NCBI RefSeq assembly: GCF_028750675.1
Contig: NZ_JAQQPZ010000013.1
Span: forward strand, 109,155 to 173,154
Length of the DNA stretch: 64,000 bases
From: Shewanella metallivivens
Lineage (GTDB): Bacteria; Pseudomonadota; Gammaproteobacteria; Enterobacterales; Shewanellaceae
Direction of reading: 5' to 3'
Position numbers and translations under genes: made by a program. The notes beneath the pieces were generated by a model. It ran no database searches. It saw only the letters and a list, made by a program, of their open reading frames with translations, and had not been told where the DNA came from. Of the stretch, positions 52,555 through 61,431 are shown piece after piece (the first letter of the stretch is position 1; each line of letters opens with the position of its first letter).

Positions 52555-53766
52555 TTACATTTTCAACTCTACATCTGAAGTGAGCTTAGTTGAACAGGCC
52601 AACACAAAACCGGCGGCGATTTCGTCTGCGGTGAGTGTCATTTGGCTGGTTGATGTTACCGTACCTGACACCACCTGGCATTTACATGCGCCACATACGC
52701 CAGAGCGACACGCAGCAATAATCGGTAACTTGGCAGATTCTATACCTTCTAATAAGGTTTGATCGCCCGTTAATGCAATGTCTTTATCGCCAATGCGCAA
52801 CATAAACTGCTCGGTTGATGCTGCACTCTCGGTTGCCGCTTTTATGCCCATTGCGCTACTGTCACCAAAGCTTTCTTGGTGAAACTGTGTCATATCAAAT
52901 TCAGCGGCTTGCAGCAGTAATTTTACGGCGGCCATGTAAGGTTCTGGGCCACACACAAATACCGTACGTTGCTGATAATCGGGAACCCATTTAGTTAACG
53001 CCTCTAGGGTTAACCGCCCCGTTGCACAACCGGTTTGCGCATGTTTGTCAGTGAGCAGGTGCTGGTTGTCAGCAGACTCAAGCACATAATTAAGAGTAAA
53101 CTGCTGACTGCGTGATGCCATTGACGCCATTGAATCAGCAAATATCACATCATTGACACTTTTAGCGCTGTGCACAAAGGCAATATCACTGTCTGTAGTG
53201 GTATCGCATAACCAGCGCGACATAGAATGCATGGGTGTTACGCCACAACCAGCACTTAAAAACAAATACTTATCAGCAGTGATGTCGACTAAATTAAATA
53301 CCCCATCAGGCCCTGTTACGGTGACTTCATCGCCCACATTAAGCGACTCAGTTAAATAATTAGACACCACACCGCCCGCAATCTTTTTAATGGTTACCAT
53401 TAATGAAAAAGGCCGCGAAGGTGACGATGAAATAGTGTAGCTACGATAAGTGTTAACGCCGTTAATATCGAGTTTAAAGGTAATAAACTGCCCGGGTTTG
53501 AAATTAAATTTAACTGGTTTAAGTCCTTGAAATCGAAAACTCACCACATCATGGGTTTCATTCCATTTTTCAATACAGCGCAGTTGCACCTCACCTCTTT
53601 GCCAGTTTTCAGCAGCCAAAAGAGCCTTTGAGCCTGTCAATGCAGGCGGTTGCACCGTAGGCGTACTCTTGAAAACAGGGGTCTCGATAACAGGAGTCAC
53701 CTTTTTTGCCGCTTGGGCAGAAAGCGCTTGTGAAAATGAAAAACCAATTGAGGGAGTACTACTCAT
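52555..53766 (-). CDS. hcr: NADH oxidoreductase partner of hybrid-cluster protein
   Basis: A 403-residue reductase that passes electrons from NADH to Hcp. The order is an N-terminal extension of about 55 residues, an FAD-binding domain with RSYTISSSPS, an NAD-binding part starting FLSAGCGVTPM with FVCGPEPYM, and a C-terminal plant-type 2Fe-2S ferredoxin domain with CRSGVCGACKC and a final LACS cysteine. E. coli Hcr is about 80 residues shorter; the extra N-terminus has low-complexity Lys/Pro/Thr. It lies 113 bp downstream of hcp on the same strand. Confidence 0.93.
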   Translation of the reverse strand: MSSTPSIGFSFSQALSAQAAKKVTPVIETPVFKSTPTVQPPALTGSKALLAAENWQRGEVQLRCIEKWNETHDVVSFRFQGLKPVKFNFKPGQFITFKLDINGVNTYRSYTISSSPSRPFSLMVTIKKIAGGVVSNYLTESLNVGDEVTVTGPDGVFNLVDITADKYLFLSAGCGVTPMHSMSRWLCDTTTDSDIAFVHSAKSVNDVIFADSMASMASRSQQFTLNYVLESADNQHLLTDKHAQTGCATGRLTLEALTKWVPDYQQRTVFVCGPEPYMAAVKLLLQAAEFDMTQFHQESFGDSSAMGIKAATESAASTEQFMLRIGDKDIALTGDQTLLEGIESAKLPIIAACRSGVCGACKCQVVSGTVTSTSQMTLTADEIAAGFVLACSTKLTSDVELKM

Positions 53767-53879
53767 TTTGACACCTTTAACGCAGTAAAAAACACAGAGC
53801 GCGATATGAAAATCTCATATCGCCTGTAATCGTTATCGTGCAAATACGTCTAACATAAATGCACGATTTTTAGGGCTAA

Positions 53880-55538
53880 TTACGCCACTTTCATCATGGC
53901 TTTTAAGTCTGACTCAACATCGGTTGTGCCACGCAAACCAAACTGTTGCTTTAAAATATTCATTAGATTTTCAGATAAAAATGCTGGCGCAGTAGGCCCT
54001 GTACGGATGTTTTTCACACCAAGCGATAACAAGGTTAATAGCACCACAATCGCCTTTTGCTCAAACCACGACAACACTAGGCTTAGTGGTAAATCATTAA
54101 GGTCGCACTCAAAAATATCTTTTAATGCTAACGCTAACTGAATTGCAGAATAAGCATCGTTACATTGGCCCACATCTAATAGGCGTGGTACGCCATTGAT
54201 GTCACCAAAGTCTAATTTATTGAATTTGTACTTACCGCAGCCTAAGGTCAAAATAATTGAATCGTCAGGCACAGATTTAGCTAAATCGGTAAAGTAATTA
54301 CGCTCTAACTTGTCGCCATCACAACCACCAATGAGGAAGAAGTGCTTAATAGAACCATTCTTAACATTTTCAACTACCGTTGGCGCTGCTGCCATTAAGG
54401 CGTTACGGGCAAACCCGATGGTGATCATGTGTGGAATTTCATCATAAGCAAAACCTTCAAGTTCAAGGGCTTTGTTAATCACTTCGCTAAAGTCTTCACC
54501 CTCAACGTGAGTTACACCAGGCCAACCAACAATACTGCGTGTATAAATACGGTCAGAGTACTCACCCACTGTAGGGTCGATAATACAGTTTGAGGTCATT
54601 ACTACAGCACCAGGGAAAGTCGCAAATTCTTTTTGCTGATTTTGCCAAGCGCCGCCATAGTTGCCGACTAAATGTGAATATTTCTTAAAGGCGGGATAAG
54701 CAAGTGCTGGTAACATTTCGCCGTGAGTAAAGACATTAATGCCCTTACCTGCTGTTTGCTCAAGAATAAGCTCTAGATCTTTCATGTCGTGACCAGACAC
54801 TAAAATCGCTTTACCTTTAACAGATTTAGTATTCACTTGTGTTGGCTCAGGATGGCCAAAAGAGGTGGTTTCGCCTAAATCTAACATCGCCATAATGCGG
54901 TAGTTTAATTGGCCAATTTCCATTGCAGTAGCAAACAACTTGTCAGCATCGACTGAGTCTTCGCCTAAAAATGCCATGATTTTATGGAACTCAGCCGCCA
55001 CATCAACATCAGTTTGATCTAATACGCGAGCATGCTCCATATACGCCGCTGCGCCTTTTAAGCCATATAGGCATAATAAACGTAAGCCTAAAATGTCTTC
55101 ATTTACGTCACCGCGGTTAAGCAGTGCAACGGGTGCTTGAGCTAATATTTCTGGTTTAGATGTAGCCAGTAATAGTTCACCTTGGCCACTCACCATTTCA
55201 GGCTCAACGCCCTTGCCTTTACAAGCTGCAATATAAGCCGCTTTTAATTGGTCGCGATATGTTTGTGCCTGATAGGCATAATCAATTAACCGCACATCAT
55301 CGAAGTTTACGTTAGTTAATGTGGCAAAAAAGGCTTTCGGCACAAAAGTGTCAATGTCGTTGTCTACAATGCCAAACTCACGCGCTTTAACAGCATAAGC
55401 CGACACGCCTTGTAGCATATAAATTAATAGATCTTGAATATCAGACGTCGACGCTAGCTTGCCGCACATACCTTGCGAGTAACTACAGCCATTGCCTTCT
55501 GGTGTTCTAATGGTTTGCTCACATTGCACACAAAACAT
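53880..55538 (-). CDS. hcp: Hydroxylamine reductase / hybrid-cluster protein
   Basis: A 552-residue Hcp that carries the hybrid Fe-S-O cluster and reduces nitric oxide or hydroxylamine, protecting against nitrosative stress under low oxygen. The N-terminal cysteines C3, C6, C18 and C25 give CX2CX11CX6C, the enterobacterial-type spacing associated with a 2Fe-2S cluster. Later hybrid-cluster ligands include H244/E268-region motifs (GHDMKDLE and HGEMLPA) and cysteines in SNCI, GGCDGD and LGCGKYKF. The start at 55538 follows GAGGAG; the frame extends five codons upstream without a ribosome site. An NsrR-like palindrome lies 28-46 bp upstream. Confidence 0.96.
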   Translation of the reverse strand: MFCVQCEQTIRTPEGNGCSYSQGMCGKLASTSDIQDLLIYMLQGVSAYAVKAREFGIVDNDIDTFVPKAFFATLTNVNFDDVRLIDYAYQAQTYRDQLKAAYIAACKGKGVEPEMVSGQGELLLATSKPEILAQAPVALLNRGDVNEDILGLRLLCLYGLKGAAAYMEHARVLDQTDVDVAAEFHKIMAFLGEDSVDADKLFATAMEIGQLNYRIMAMLDLGETTSFGHPEPTQVNTKSVKGKAILVSGHDMKDLELILEQTAGKGINVFTHGEMLPALAYPAFKKYSHLVGNYGGAWQNQQKEFATFPGAVVMTSNCIIDPTVGEYSDRIYTRSIVGWPGVTHVEGEDFSEVINKALELEGFAYDEIPHMITIGFARNALMAAAPTVVENVKNGSIKHFFLIGGCDGDKLERNYFTDLAKSVPDDSIILTLGCGKYKFNKLDFGDINGVPRLLDVGQCNDAYSAIQLALALKDIFECDLNDLPLSLVLSWFEQKAIVVLLTLLSLGVKNIRTGPTAPAFLSENLMNILKQQFGLRGTTDVESDLKAMMKVA

Positions 55539-55565
55539 AACTCTACTCCTCAAATATTATTTATT

Positions 55566-55584
55566 CATGTATAAATTTTACATG
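55566..55584. promoter_or_regulatory. NsrR-like operator upstream of hcp-hcr
   Basis: CATGTATAAATTTTACATG is a near-perfect palindrome resembling the NsrR consensus ATGYATTTNAAATRCAT. NsrR is a nitric-oxide-sensing repressor known to control hcp-hcr in many Gammaproteobacteria, so this is its expected place. No clear FNR box is visible in the 300-bp intergenic region. Confidence 0.65.
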
Positions 55585-55841
55585 TTAAGGATGAGTTTAC
55601 TCTTTACTCTGTAAATCGAAACCCGTTTTTAGGGCCAATGTTGCGTTTTATGAGCTAAATCACCTTAAGCATTTGCTAATGCACTCGGATTTTTTAATCC
55701 TAAATAGACCGTAAAAATCTCGCATAGCAAGTGAATAAACAAAGCAAGTCAACATCTACTAATGGTCTAAAATATTTTCCTGTTAACCCTTAAAAAAACG
55801 TAGAATTACCCCATTAACGACTTTTAAATCAGGATGAATAG

Positions 55842-56528
55842 ATGAAAACCAAACTTAATGCGATTGCATCAGCCCTCTTTTTATTACTTGCCCCTGCGGC
55901 AATGGCTGCCGATGTTGCGGTGATCACCTTAGAAAACGGCACTAATGTTCGCCTAAAAGACGACTTCACCTGGGAATACATCATCACCGAAACAGTGGCG
56001 CAACCTGCTGCGGCCATTCAAACACCCACAGCGACTGCTGCCTCCACTGCACTAGCTGAGCCAACAACCAGTGCAGTGAACACTGCTGATGCCAAAATGG
56101 CTGTCGATACCACGAACGCCAAACCTGCGGTTGTGGCAACTGAAGCACCAATGGCTACAACACGCTTAACCGCTAGTGCAATGGCGCAGCCAGAATTACT
56201 GGGCAGCACAGCAAAAGAAGGCATTACAATCACCCTTGCAAACACGCAATGGAAAGGTGATAAATTAGGACTTATATTTAATTTTGACAGCACCAACGAC
56301 GAACACGTCACAGTGGTTAATGTTGAAGCCAGCTTTTTTAATGACCAAGGTGGCCTAATTAAAACCGAAACCTTAGAAGCGTGGGAGGCTATATTTCGCA
56401 TGCCCGAAACTTATTTACGTAAAGGTCAGCACCGACAATCGTCAGTATTGTGGGTAGAGGGAATTAACAAACAGCAATGGCAGCAAAAGCTAATCAGCTT
56501 AAAAATTGTTGAAATTGAATCGCGCTAA
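55842..56528 (+). CDS. Exported DUF3157-like protein
   Basis: A 228-residue exported protein with a signal peptide ending at AMAAD (residue 22). The mature start VAVITLENGTNVRLKDDFTWEYI is typical of DUF3157. An alanine/threonine/proline-rich linker (about 48-112) follows, then a C-terminal beta-sandwich-like region IFNFDSTNDEHVTVVNVEASFFNDQGGLIKTETLEAWEAIFRMPETYLRKGQ. It is divergent from hcp. Function unknown; periplasmic location is inferred. Confidence 0.75.
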   Translation: MKTKLNAIASALFLLLAPAAMAADVAVITLENGTNVRLKDDFTWEYIITETVAQPAAAIQTPTATAASTALAEPTTSAVNTADAKMAVDTTNAKPAVVATEAPMATTRLTASAMAQPELLGSTAKEGITITLANTQWKGDKLGLIFNFDSTNDEHVTVVNVEASFFNDQGGLIKTETLEAWEAIFRMPETYLRKGQHRQSSVLWVEGINKQQWQQKLISLKIVEIESR

Positions 56529-56557
56529 GGCGGTTGTTCTGATGAATCAAATCAAGC

Positions 56558-56585
56558 TTTAATCTTTAATCTTTAATCTTTAATC
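56558..56585. repeat. Four tandem copies of a 7-bp unit (TTTAATC)
   Basis: A perfect heptanucleotide microsatellite just after the DUF3157 gene and before its terminator. Copy number is likely to vary by slippage; it lies outside any coding sequence. Confidence 0.95.
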
Positions 56586-56602
56586 TTTGAACATATAAAC
56601 TA

Positions 56603-56640
56603 AAAAAGCCCAAGTGAAAATACCATTTCACTTGGGCTTT
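56603..56640. terminator. Bidirectional terminator between DUF3157 and DUF5062 genes
   Basis: A perfect 15-bp stem, AAAGCCCAAGTGAAA / TTTCACTTGGGCTTT, with a 6-nt loop and A/T runs, between convergent genes. Confidence 0.93.
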
Positions 56641-56660
56641 GTTATCAAAATCAAGTCACA

Positions 56661-56921
56661 CTAATTCAATAATTCATGTTCTTTAGGTAACTGCTTGCTA
56701 ATCCACAGTATCAATTTGTGTTTACGGTTGGGGCCGTCGTCTTTATCTTCGGCAAGCGGTTGAATGAGCTTGTCTTGCACTAATAATCGATAAATACATT
56801 CCACTTTATCTTTCGGTGATATCCCCTTACCAAAATCATCAAAGCCACGTTTCTGTGCGTAACCAACCCCAATCTCCATCGCGAGCTTGAGTAATTGTGT
56901 ATCATGCTTACCAGCTTTCAT
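56661..56921 (-). CDS. DUF5062 protein
   Basis: An 86-residue cytoplasmic protein matching DUF5062, known from Vibrio and Shewanella: QLLKLAMEIGVGYAQKRGFDDFG, then KDKVECIYRLLVQDKLIQPLAEDKD and HKLILWISKQLPKEHELL. It is likely all-helical. Function unknown. It is monocistronic and divergent from the peptidase gene. Confidence 0.82.
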   Translation of the reverse strand: MKAGKHDTQLLKLAMEIGVGYAQKRGFDDFGKGISPKDKVECIYRLLVQDKLIQPLAEDKDDGPNRKHKLILWISKQLPKEHELLN

Positions 56922-57207
56922 CTATTGCCCTCATCATAGCTTTTCTATCTTTTAAACTACGTGAAAACTCATAAATAGCCACTAGAATTCATCATAAACA
57001 GCACTAAAACCCAACAAACATCACCATTGGTAAGTTTGGTTACAAAATTTACTCTTCGTTAATCGCATTACCCTATGCCTACAGCCACATGCTTGGTATT
57101 GTATCAGGGTATTTACTTTCGTTTTTATGGTCACTATTTTGCGGTAATAACCACATTTGAAATAGGCATAAAAGCACTTCAATCGGGCCGTGCCCAAGGA
57201 TATATTA

Positions 57208-59364
57208 ATGCGTAAAACTCTTATTACCACTGCCGTAAGTGCGGCATTGATGCTTAGTGCATGTTCAGAACAAACAGCAGATACCGCAATGGCAAGCAAA
57301 ACCACAGCAGAAGCACCTACAACAACGACCAAAGCACCTGCAACCGCCGAAAACGCGCTGTTAGTCCCAAGCCCATTACAATACATGGCGCCGCAGTTCG
57401 ACAAATTTAACGCTGCAGACTATTTACCCGCCTTTGAACAAGGTATGAAAGAGCATAAAGCTGAAATCGCAGCCATTACCAACAACGCTGATGCACCAAC
57501 ATTCGACAACACCGTTGTTGCACTTGAAAAAACCGGCGCGATATTAGACCGTACTCAACGGGTGTTTTTTAACCTTACAGGCTTAATTTCAGACGACAAC
57601 TTCATTAGTGTTGAAGAACAAGTTGTGCCTAAGTTAACAGCTCACATGGACAACATTTATCTAGATGAAAAGCTTTTTGCTCGTATTCAAGCTATTTACA
57701 AAAACAAAGCCACATTAACAGGTGAAGATTTACGTTTAGTAGACGTTTATTACGATCGCTTTGTGCGCGCAGGTGCTGAATTATCAGCAGAAGACAAAGC
57801 CCAAATGCGTGAGCTAAACGGCGAACTTGCTAAACTTGAAACCAGCTTCTCACAAAACGTTTTAAAGTCATTTAAAGACGACGTGATTGTGGTTGAAGAT
57901 AAAGCCATGCTCGACGGCTTGTCAGACAATGACATTGCTTCATTAGCCGCAGCAGCAAAAGCAGCAGGCAAAACCGGTTACATGATTACCTTAGTTAACA
58001 CCACAACCCAACCGCTTCTGTCTAGCCTTAAAAATCGCGATCTACGTAAAAAGCTTTGGGAAACGTCAGCTTATCGCGCAATGGACACAAACAGCCCGCT
58101 TAATATCAAAATCGCCCAACTGCGTGCTGAAAAAGCCAAACTATTAGGCTACCCAACATGGGCAGCTTATTCTACAGGCGACCAAATGGCTCAAAACCCA
58201 GAAGCGGTTTATGGCATTTTGGATGACTTAGCGCCTAAAGCATTAGTTAAAGCCAAAATTGAAGCGGCAGATATTCAAGCTGAAATCGTTAAAGACGGTA
58301 AAGACTTTACCCTTGAAGCATGGGACTGGGCTTACTATGCCGAAAAAGTGCGTGCGGCAAAATATGACCTAGACGACAGCCAAGTTAAACCCTACTTTGA
58401 AATGAACACCGTACTCACCGACGGCCTGTTTTTCGCTATGGAAAAACTTTATGGTATCACCTTCAAGTCACGTAACGACTTACCTGTATGGCACAAAGAC
58501 GTTACCGCTTATGAAATCTTTAACAAAGACGGCAGCTCGCTAGGCTTGTTCTATCTAGATATGTACGCACGCCCAGGCAAGCGTGGCGGAGCATGGATGG
58601 ATGAATTTGTTAGCCAATCATTCTTGCAAAATACTAAGCCAGTCGTGTACAACGCGCTTAACGTACCAAAGCCTGCTGAAGGTCAACCTACCCTGTTAAC
58701 GTTTGACGAGGTAAGTACATTGTTCCACGAGTTTGGTCATGCTATTCACGGTTTATACTCACAAGTTAACTACCCAAGCTTAGCTGGTACCAAAACGGCA
58801 CGTGATTTTGTTGAGTTTCCATCACAAGCTAATGAAGACTGGAGCATCGACCCTGCCGTGCTAGCAAACTACGCTAAACACTATCAAACAGGCGAGCCGA
58901 TCCCTGCAGAATTACTGGCTAAAGTATTAAAAGCGCACACCTTTAACCAAGGGTTTGGTACGGTTGAATACCTAGCGGCTGCATTGCTTGATATGGAATG
59001 GCACTCAATTCCTGCTGGCACTGAAATTGCCGATGTTGCTACCTTTGAAAAACAAGCACTAGCAAAACACGGTTTAGACTACAGCCCAATCGCACCGCGT
59101 TATAAAACCACCTACTTTAGCCACAGCTTCGGCGGCGGTTACTCTGCGGGTTACTACGCTTACCTTTGGACCGAAGTATTTGCAGCAGATGCGTTTGCAC
59201 ACATGATGGCGCACGGCGGATTAACCCAAGAGAACGGTCAAAAGTACCGCGACACCGTATTGTCAAAAGGTAACAGCCAGGATCTAATGCAAAGCTATAT
59301 CGACTTTGCCGGTAAAAAACCATCTACTGACGCATTATTAAAGCGTCGTGGTTTAGTGCACTAA
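57208..59364 (+). CDS. M3-family peptidyl-dipeptidase (Dcp-like), lipoprotein
   Basis: A 718-residue zinc metallopeptidase that removes dipeptides or cleaves short peptides, anchored as a lipoprotein (MRKTLITTAVSAALMLSAC, Cys19). The zinc motif HEFGH occurs in STLFHEFGHAIHGLYS, and the distal glutamate lies in FVEFPSQANEDW. The chain is helical in the manner of oligopeptidase A and Dcp; Dcp is favoured by GGGYSAGYYAYLW and LASP-like loops. I use the ATG at 57208, since AAGGA precedes it. A periplasmic role in peptide use fits a peptide-feeding marine bacterium. Confidence 0.92.
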   Translation: MRKTLITTAVSAALMLSACSEQTADTAMASKTTAEAPTTTTKAPATAENALLVPSPLQYMAPQFDKFNAADYLPAFEQGMKEHKAEIAAITNNADAPTFDNTVVALEKTGAILDRTQRVFFNLTGLISDDNFISVEEQVVPKLTAHMDNIYLDEKLFARIQAIYKNKATLTGEDLRLVDVYYDRFVRAGAELSAEDKAQMRELNGELAKLETSFSQNVLKSFKDDVIVVEDKAMLDGLSDNDIASLAAAAKAAGKTGYMITLVNTTTQPLLSSLKNRDLRKKLWETSAYRAMDTNSPLNIKIAQLRAEKAKLLGYPTWAAYSTGDQMAQNPEAVYGILDDLAPKALVKAKIEAADIQAEIVKDGKDFTLEAWDWAYYAEKVRAAKYDLDDSQVKPYFEMNTVLTDGLFFAMEKLYGITFKSRNDLPVWHKDVTAYEIFNKDGSSLGLFYLDMYARPGKRGGAWMDEFVSQSFLQNTKPVVYNALNVPKPAEGQPTLLTFDEVSTLFHEFGHAIHGLYSQVNYPSLAGTKTARDFVEFPSQANEDWSIDPAVLANYAKHYQTGEPIPAELLAKVLKAHTFNQGFGTVEYLAAALLDMEWHSIPAGTEIADVATFEKQALAKHGLDYSPIAPRYKTTYFSHSFGGGYSAGYYAYLWTEVFAADAFAHMMAHGGLTQENGQKYRDTVLSKGNSQDLMQSYIDFAGKKPSTDALLKRRGLVH

Positions 59365-59538
59365 TCGTTACTGAAGTTACTGTCTCTCTCGTTAGCAACA
59401 AGCTATCGAGAGAGACAGACTCACTATCGCCAACAGAGCTAATAATAAATTAATCGCGTTAAAAGTGTAAATATTGTCCAAACGCGCCTCTTTAAAGGTC
59501 ATTTTGCACATTTGTTGTGCCATTGAGCACATCAAGGC

Positions 59539-59566
59539 TTTACATTTTTTAGAATACCCTTATTAT
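59539..59566 (+). promoter_or_regulatory. Promoter of tRNA-Ser gene
   Basis: TTTACA (59539-59544) and TATTAT (59561-59566) are separated by 16 bp, close to sigma-70 consensus. The tRNA starts 12 bp downstream, and the GC-rich stretch caccgcg after the -10 resembles a stringent discriminator. Confidence 0.7.
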
Positions 59567-59577
59567 TCACCGCGTTC

Positions 59578-59667
59578 GGAGGGATGGCAGAGTGGTCGAA
59601 TGCACCGGTCTTGAAAACCGGCAACGGTTTATCCCGTTCTAGGGTTCAAATCCCTATCCCTCCGCCA
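59578..59667 (+). tRNA. tRNA-Ser (anticodon TGA)
   Basis: A 90-nt class II tRNA with acceptor GGAGGGA / TCCCTCC, D-arm GCAGAGTGGTCGAATGC, anticodon stem CCGGT/ACCGG around the CTTGAAA loop (anticodon TGA), a long variable arm AACGGTTTATCCCGTT, T-loop GGTTCAAATCC and an encoded CCA end. It has its own promoter and terminator. Confidence 0.97.
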
Positions 59668-59676
59668 CATTAAAAT

Positions 59677-59708
59677 AAAAAGGCCCGCTATTTATAGCGG
59701 GCCTTTTT
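59677..59708 (+). terminator. Intrinsic terminator after tRNA-Ser
   Basis: A perfect 14-bp stem (AAAAAGGCCCGCTA / TAGCGGGCCTTTTT) with a TTTA loop immediately after the tRNA. Confidence 0.95.
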
Positions 59709-59728
59709 ATTGGGCGAAAGATAGGACT

Positions 59729-59989
59729 TTGAACCCACGGGTTCCTCTTTATTACAAGCAAGCTATCCCTCCTCAAGATTCAACAAAGTCTTCGAAATTA
59801 AAACATGGTCATCCACTTCAACTGATTCGAGAAGATAAGCGTGGAACCATTAGCTCAAGCAACCATGAGATACTTAATAGACTACACATCCCCGCAGAGA
59901 ATTGGCTTAAAATCACTACTGAATTTGGCGCATTATTTAAAGGTGTCGTCGGAGCATTACCCGCATTAACCGATATTGTGAGCATTTAG
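59729..59989 (+). pseudogene. C-terminal fragment of a Y1/RAYT-type transposase
   Basis: An 86-codon frame whose second half, PLQLIREDKRGTISSSNHEILNRLHIPAENWLKITTEFGALFKGVVGAL, resembles the C-terminal tail of REP-associated (Y1, HUH-like) transposases. There is no N-terminal catalytic part, no ribosome site and only a TTG at the frame edge, so I treat it as a remnant. It follows the tRNA-Ser terminator. The 5' end of a transposase gene of a similar family occurs in tandem at 63671 and 63888, but that is a different insertion. Confidence 0.65.
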
Positions 59990-60302
59990 AGCAAAAACGA
60001 CGACAAGGCGCTGCAAATTGTCAGCGCTGGCGGTGCGCTTAAGTCATAATCTCCAATCAAATTACAATTCTTTTAACACTTGATGGTTATCAAGTTTTTC
60101 TGCTGTGCTAAATTTCTTAGATGACTATAACTTACTAATTTAACGATAATATTTTAGCTATATCGATAAAAATTGATAAGTTGATCACATCGTTCGTAAC
60201 CCTCGCCAAAGCTATGAAAACGAGTTATGTTACTTGTTCAAATAATGGGTGGCTTTGTTTTTCTTTTTAAGAGTAGCGCTTTTTTCACTCGATGACCCTA
60301 GA
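59990..60302. other. Noncoding gap between transposase fragment and SDR gene
   Basis: These 313 bp carry only AT-rich sequence with no open frame of note, no hairpin with a T run, and no repeat shared with the rest of the window. Confidence 0.7.
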
Positions 60303-61256
60303 TCAAAGCGACCAGTTTAGTGATGTTTTTTCAAGTGATAGCGTCCACAGTTTGGCTGCCATGTCTTGATTAAGTGCGATGCTATCGAGTTTATTTTGAT
60401 CCACCGGCCCAACAGTATTGGCGCGTTTAGTTGGGCCATAAAGTGCAGCCGATTGCAGCCCTTGCTCTGTTGCACACATCACCTCTGGCCATGCGCCTTT
60501 TTCTGCAGATTGTGCTATAACCCGAGACATCACCGCCCATAAAATCTTGTTAAAAGTACTGGCAGTATCTTTTAGCAAGTTTGTGCGAGAAGCGCCTGGG
60601 TGACACACTTGTACCTCTACATTTTTGTCTGCTGCTTTTATACGACGCTGTAGTTCGTAACCAAACATCATTTGTGCCAGTTTACTTTGTGCGTATGAGT
60701 CCCAAGCGGTGTATTTGTTGTCAAAGTTGAGGTCTTCAAATTTAATGCGCTTAAGGCCCATCTTGTAAGCGTTGCTACCCACCATCACAATGCGACCCTT
60801 TGACTCATTGATACGATCAAACAACAGCCCGCAAAGCAAAAAGTGACCAAAGTGATTGACCCCGAGTTGGTTTTCAAAACCATCAACGGTTATTTGTTGT
60901 TTTGCGACCTGTGCAATGGCGCCATTACAGATAAGCGCATCGATTGACGGCGTTAAGTTAAGTAACGCGTTTGCCGCAGTGCGCACCGAGCCTAGCTCAC
61001 CTAAATCGACCTGAATAAAGCTTACATCAATGTGCTGGCCTAGAGACAATTTTAGCGCCTCAATGGCCGTTGCTGACTTATCAGGGTTTCGGTTCATCAT
61101 CACAACCTTGGCACCTTTACTCAGCAAAATGCGAGATGCCTCAAAGCCTGCGCCGCTGTTAGCGCCAGTGATCACATAGGTTTTCCCCTTAAGTGAGCCA
61201 ATACGCTCTGGGGTCCAACCCTTTTTACCAAATTGTTTTGTTAGCATATTTGTCAT
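60303..61256 (-). CDS. Short-chain dehydrogenase (retinol-dehydrogenase-like)
   Basis: A 317-residue SDR. The cofactor motif is TGANSGAG (a variant of TGxxxGIG), the structural motif is CNGA, and the catalytic Y-x3-K lies in SYAQSKLAQMMFGYEL. The extended C-terminal part and 'LGVNHFGHFLL' segment group it with retinol-dehydrogenase-like SDRs of unknown bacterial substrate. The ATG at 61256 with AGG at good distance is preferred over the longer frame from 61292. Its promoter region contains the 26-bp site shared with the FISUMP gene, so it is a likely AraC-family target. Confidence 0.9.
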   Translation of the reverse strand: MTNMLTKQFGKKGWTPERIGSLKGKTYVITGANSGAGFEASRILLSKGAKVVMMNRNPDKSATAIEALKLSLGQHIDVSFIQVDLGELGSVRTAANALLNLTPSIDALICNGAIAQVAKQQITVDGFENQLGVNHFGHFLLCGLLFDRINESKGRIVMVGSNAYKMGLKRIKFEDLNFDNKYTAWDSYAQSKLAQMMFGYELQRRIKAADKNVEVQVCHPGASRTNLLKDTASTFNKILWAVMSRVIAQSAEKGAWPEVMCATEQGLQSAALYGPTKRANTVGPVDQNKLDSIALNQDMAAKLWTLSLEKTSLNWSL

Positions 61257-61384
61257 AATCGTTACCTGTGTTGTGATGCCCTGCGATATCACCGTTAATT
61301 CATTTGCATGTTGCTTTTTGCGGTAGTATCGTTATCTTGAATATACTATAACTCTCAATTTTGGCTTAAAATAGGTGTATTAGC

Positions 61385-61410
61385 GTCTAAAACATGCCTA
61401 TTTGTATCAA
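61385..61410 (-). promoter_or_regulatory. 26-bp operator-like sequence, copy L (SDR side)
   Basis: Identical over 26 bp to 62328-62353 in inverted orientation. Read toward the SDR gene (minus strand), it begins TTGATACAAATAGGC and ends TTTTAGAC. It sits 128 bp before the SDR start and 22 bp before the araC-like start. A partial similar element (AAATAGGTGT) lies next to it at about 61370. Confidence 0.75.
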
Positions 61411-61431
61411 TTTTGTTTTTAGGTAAAAGTG

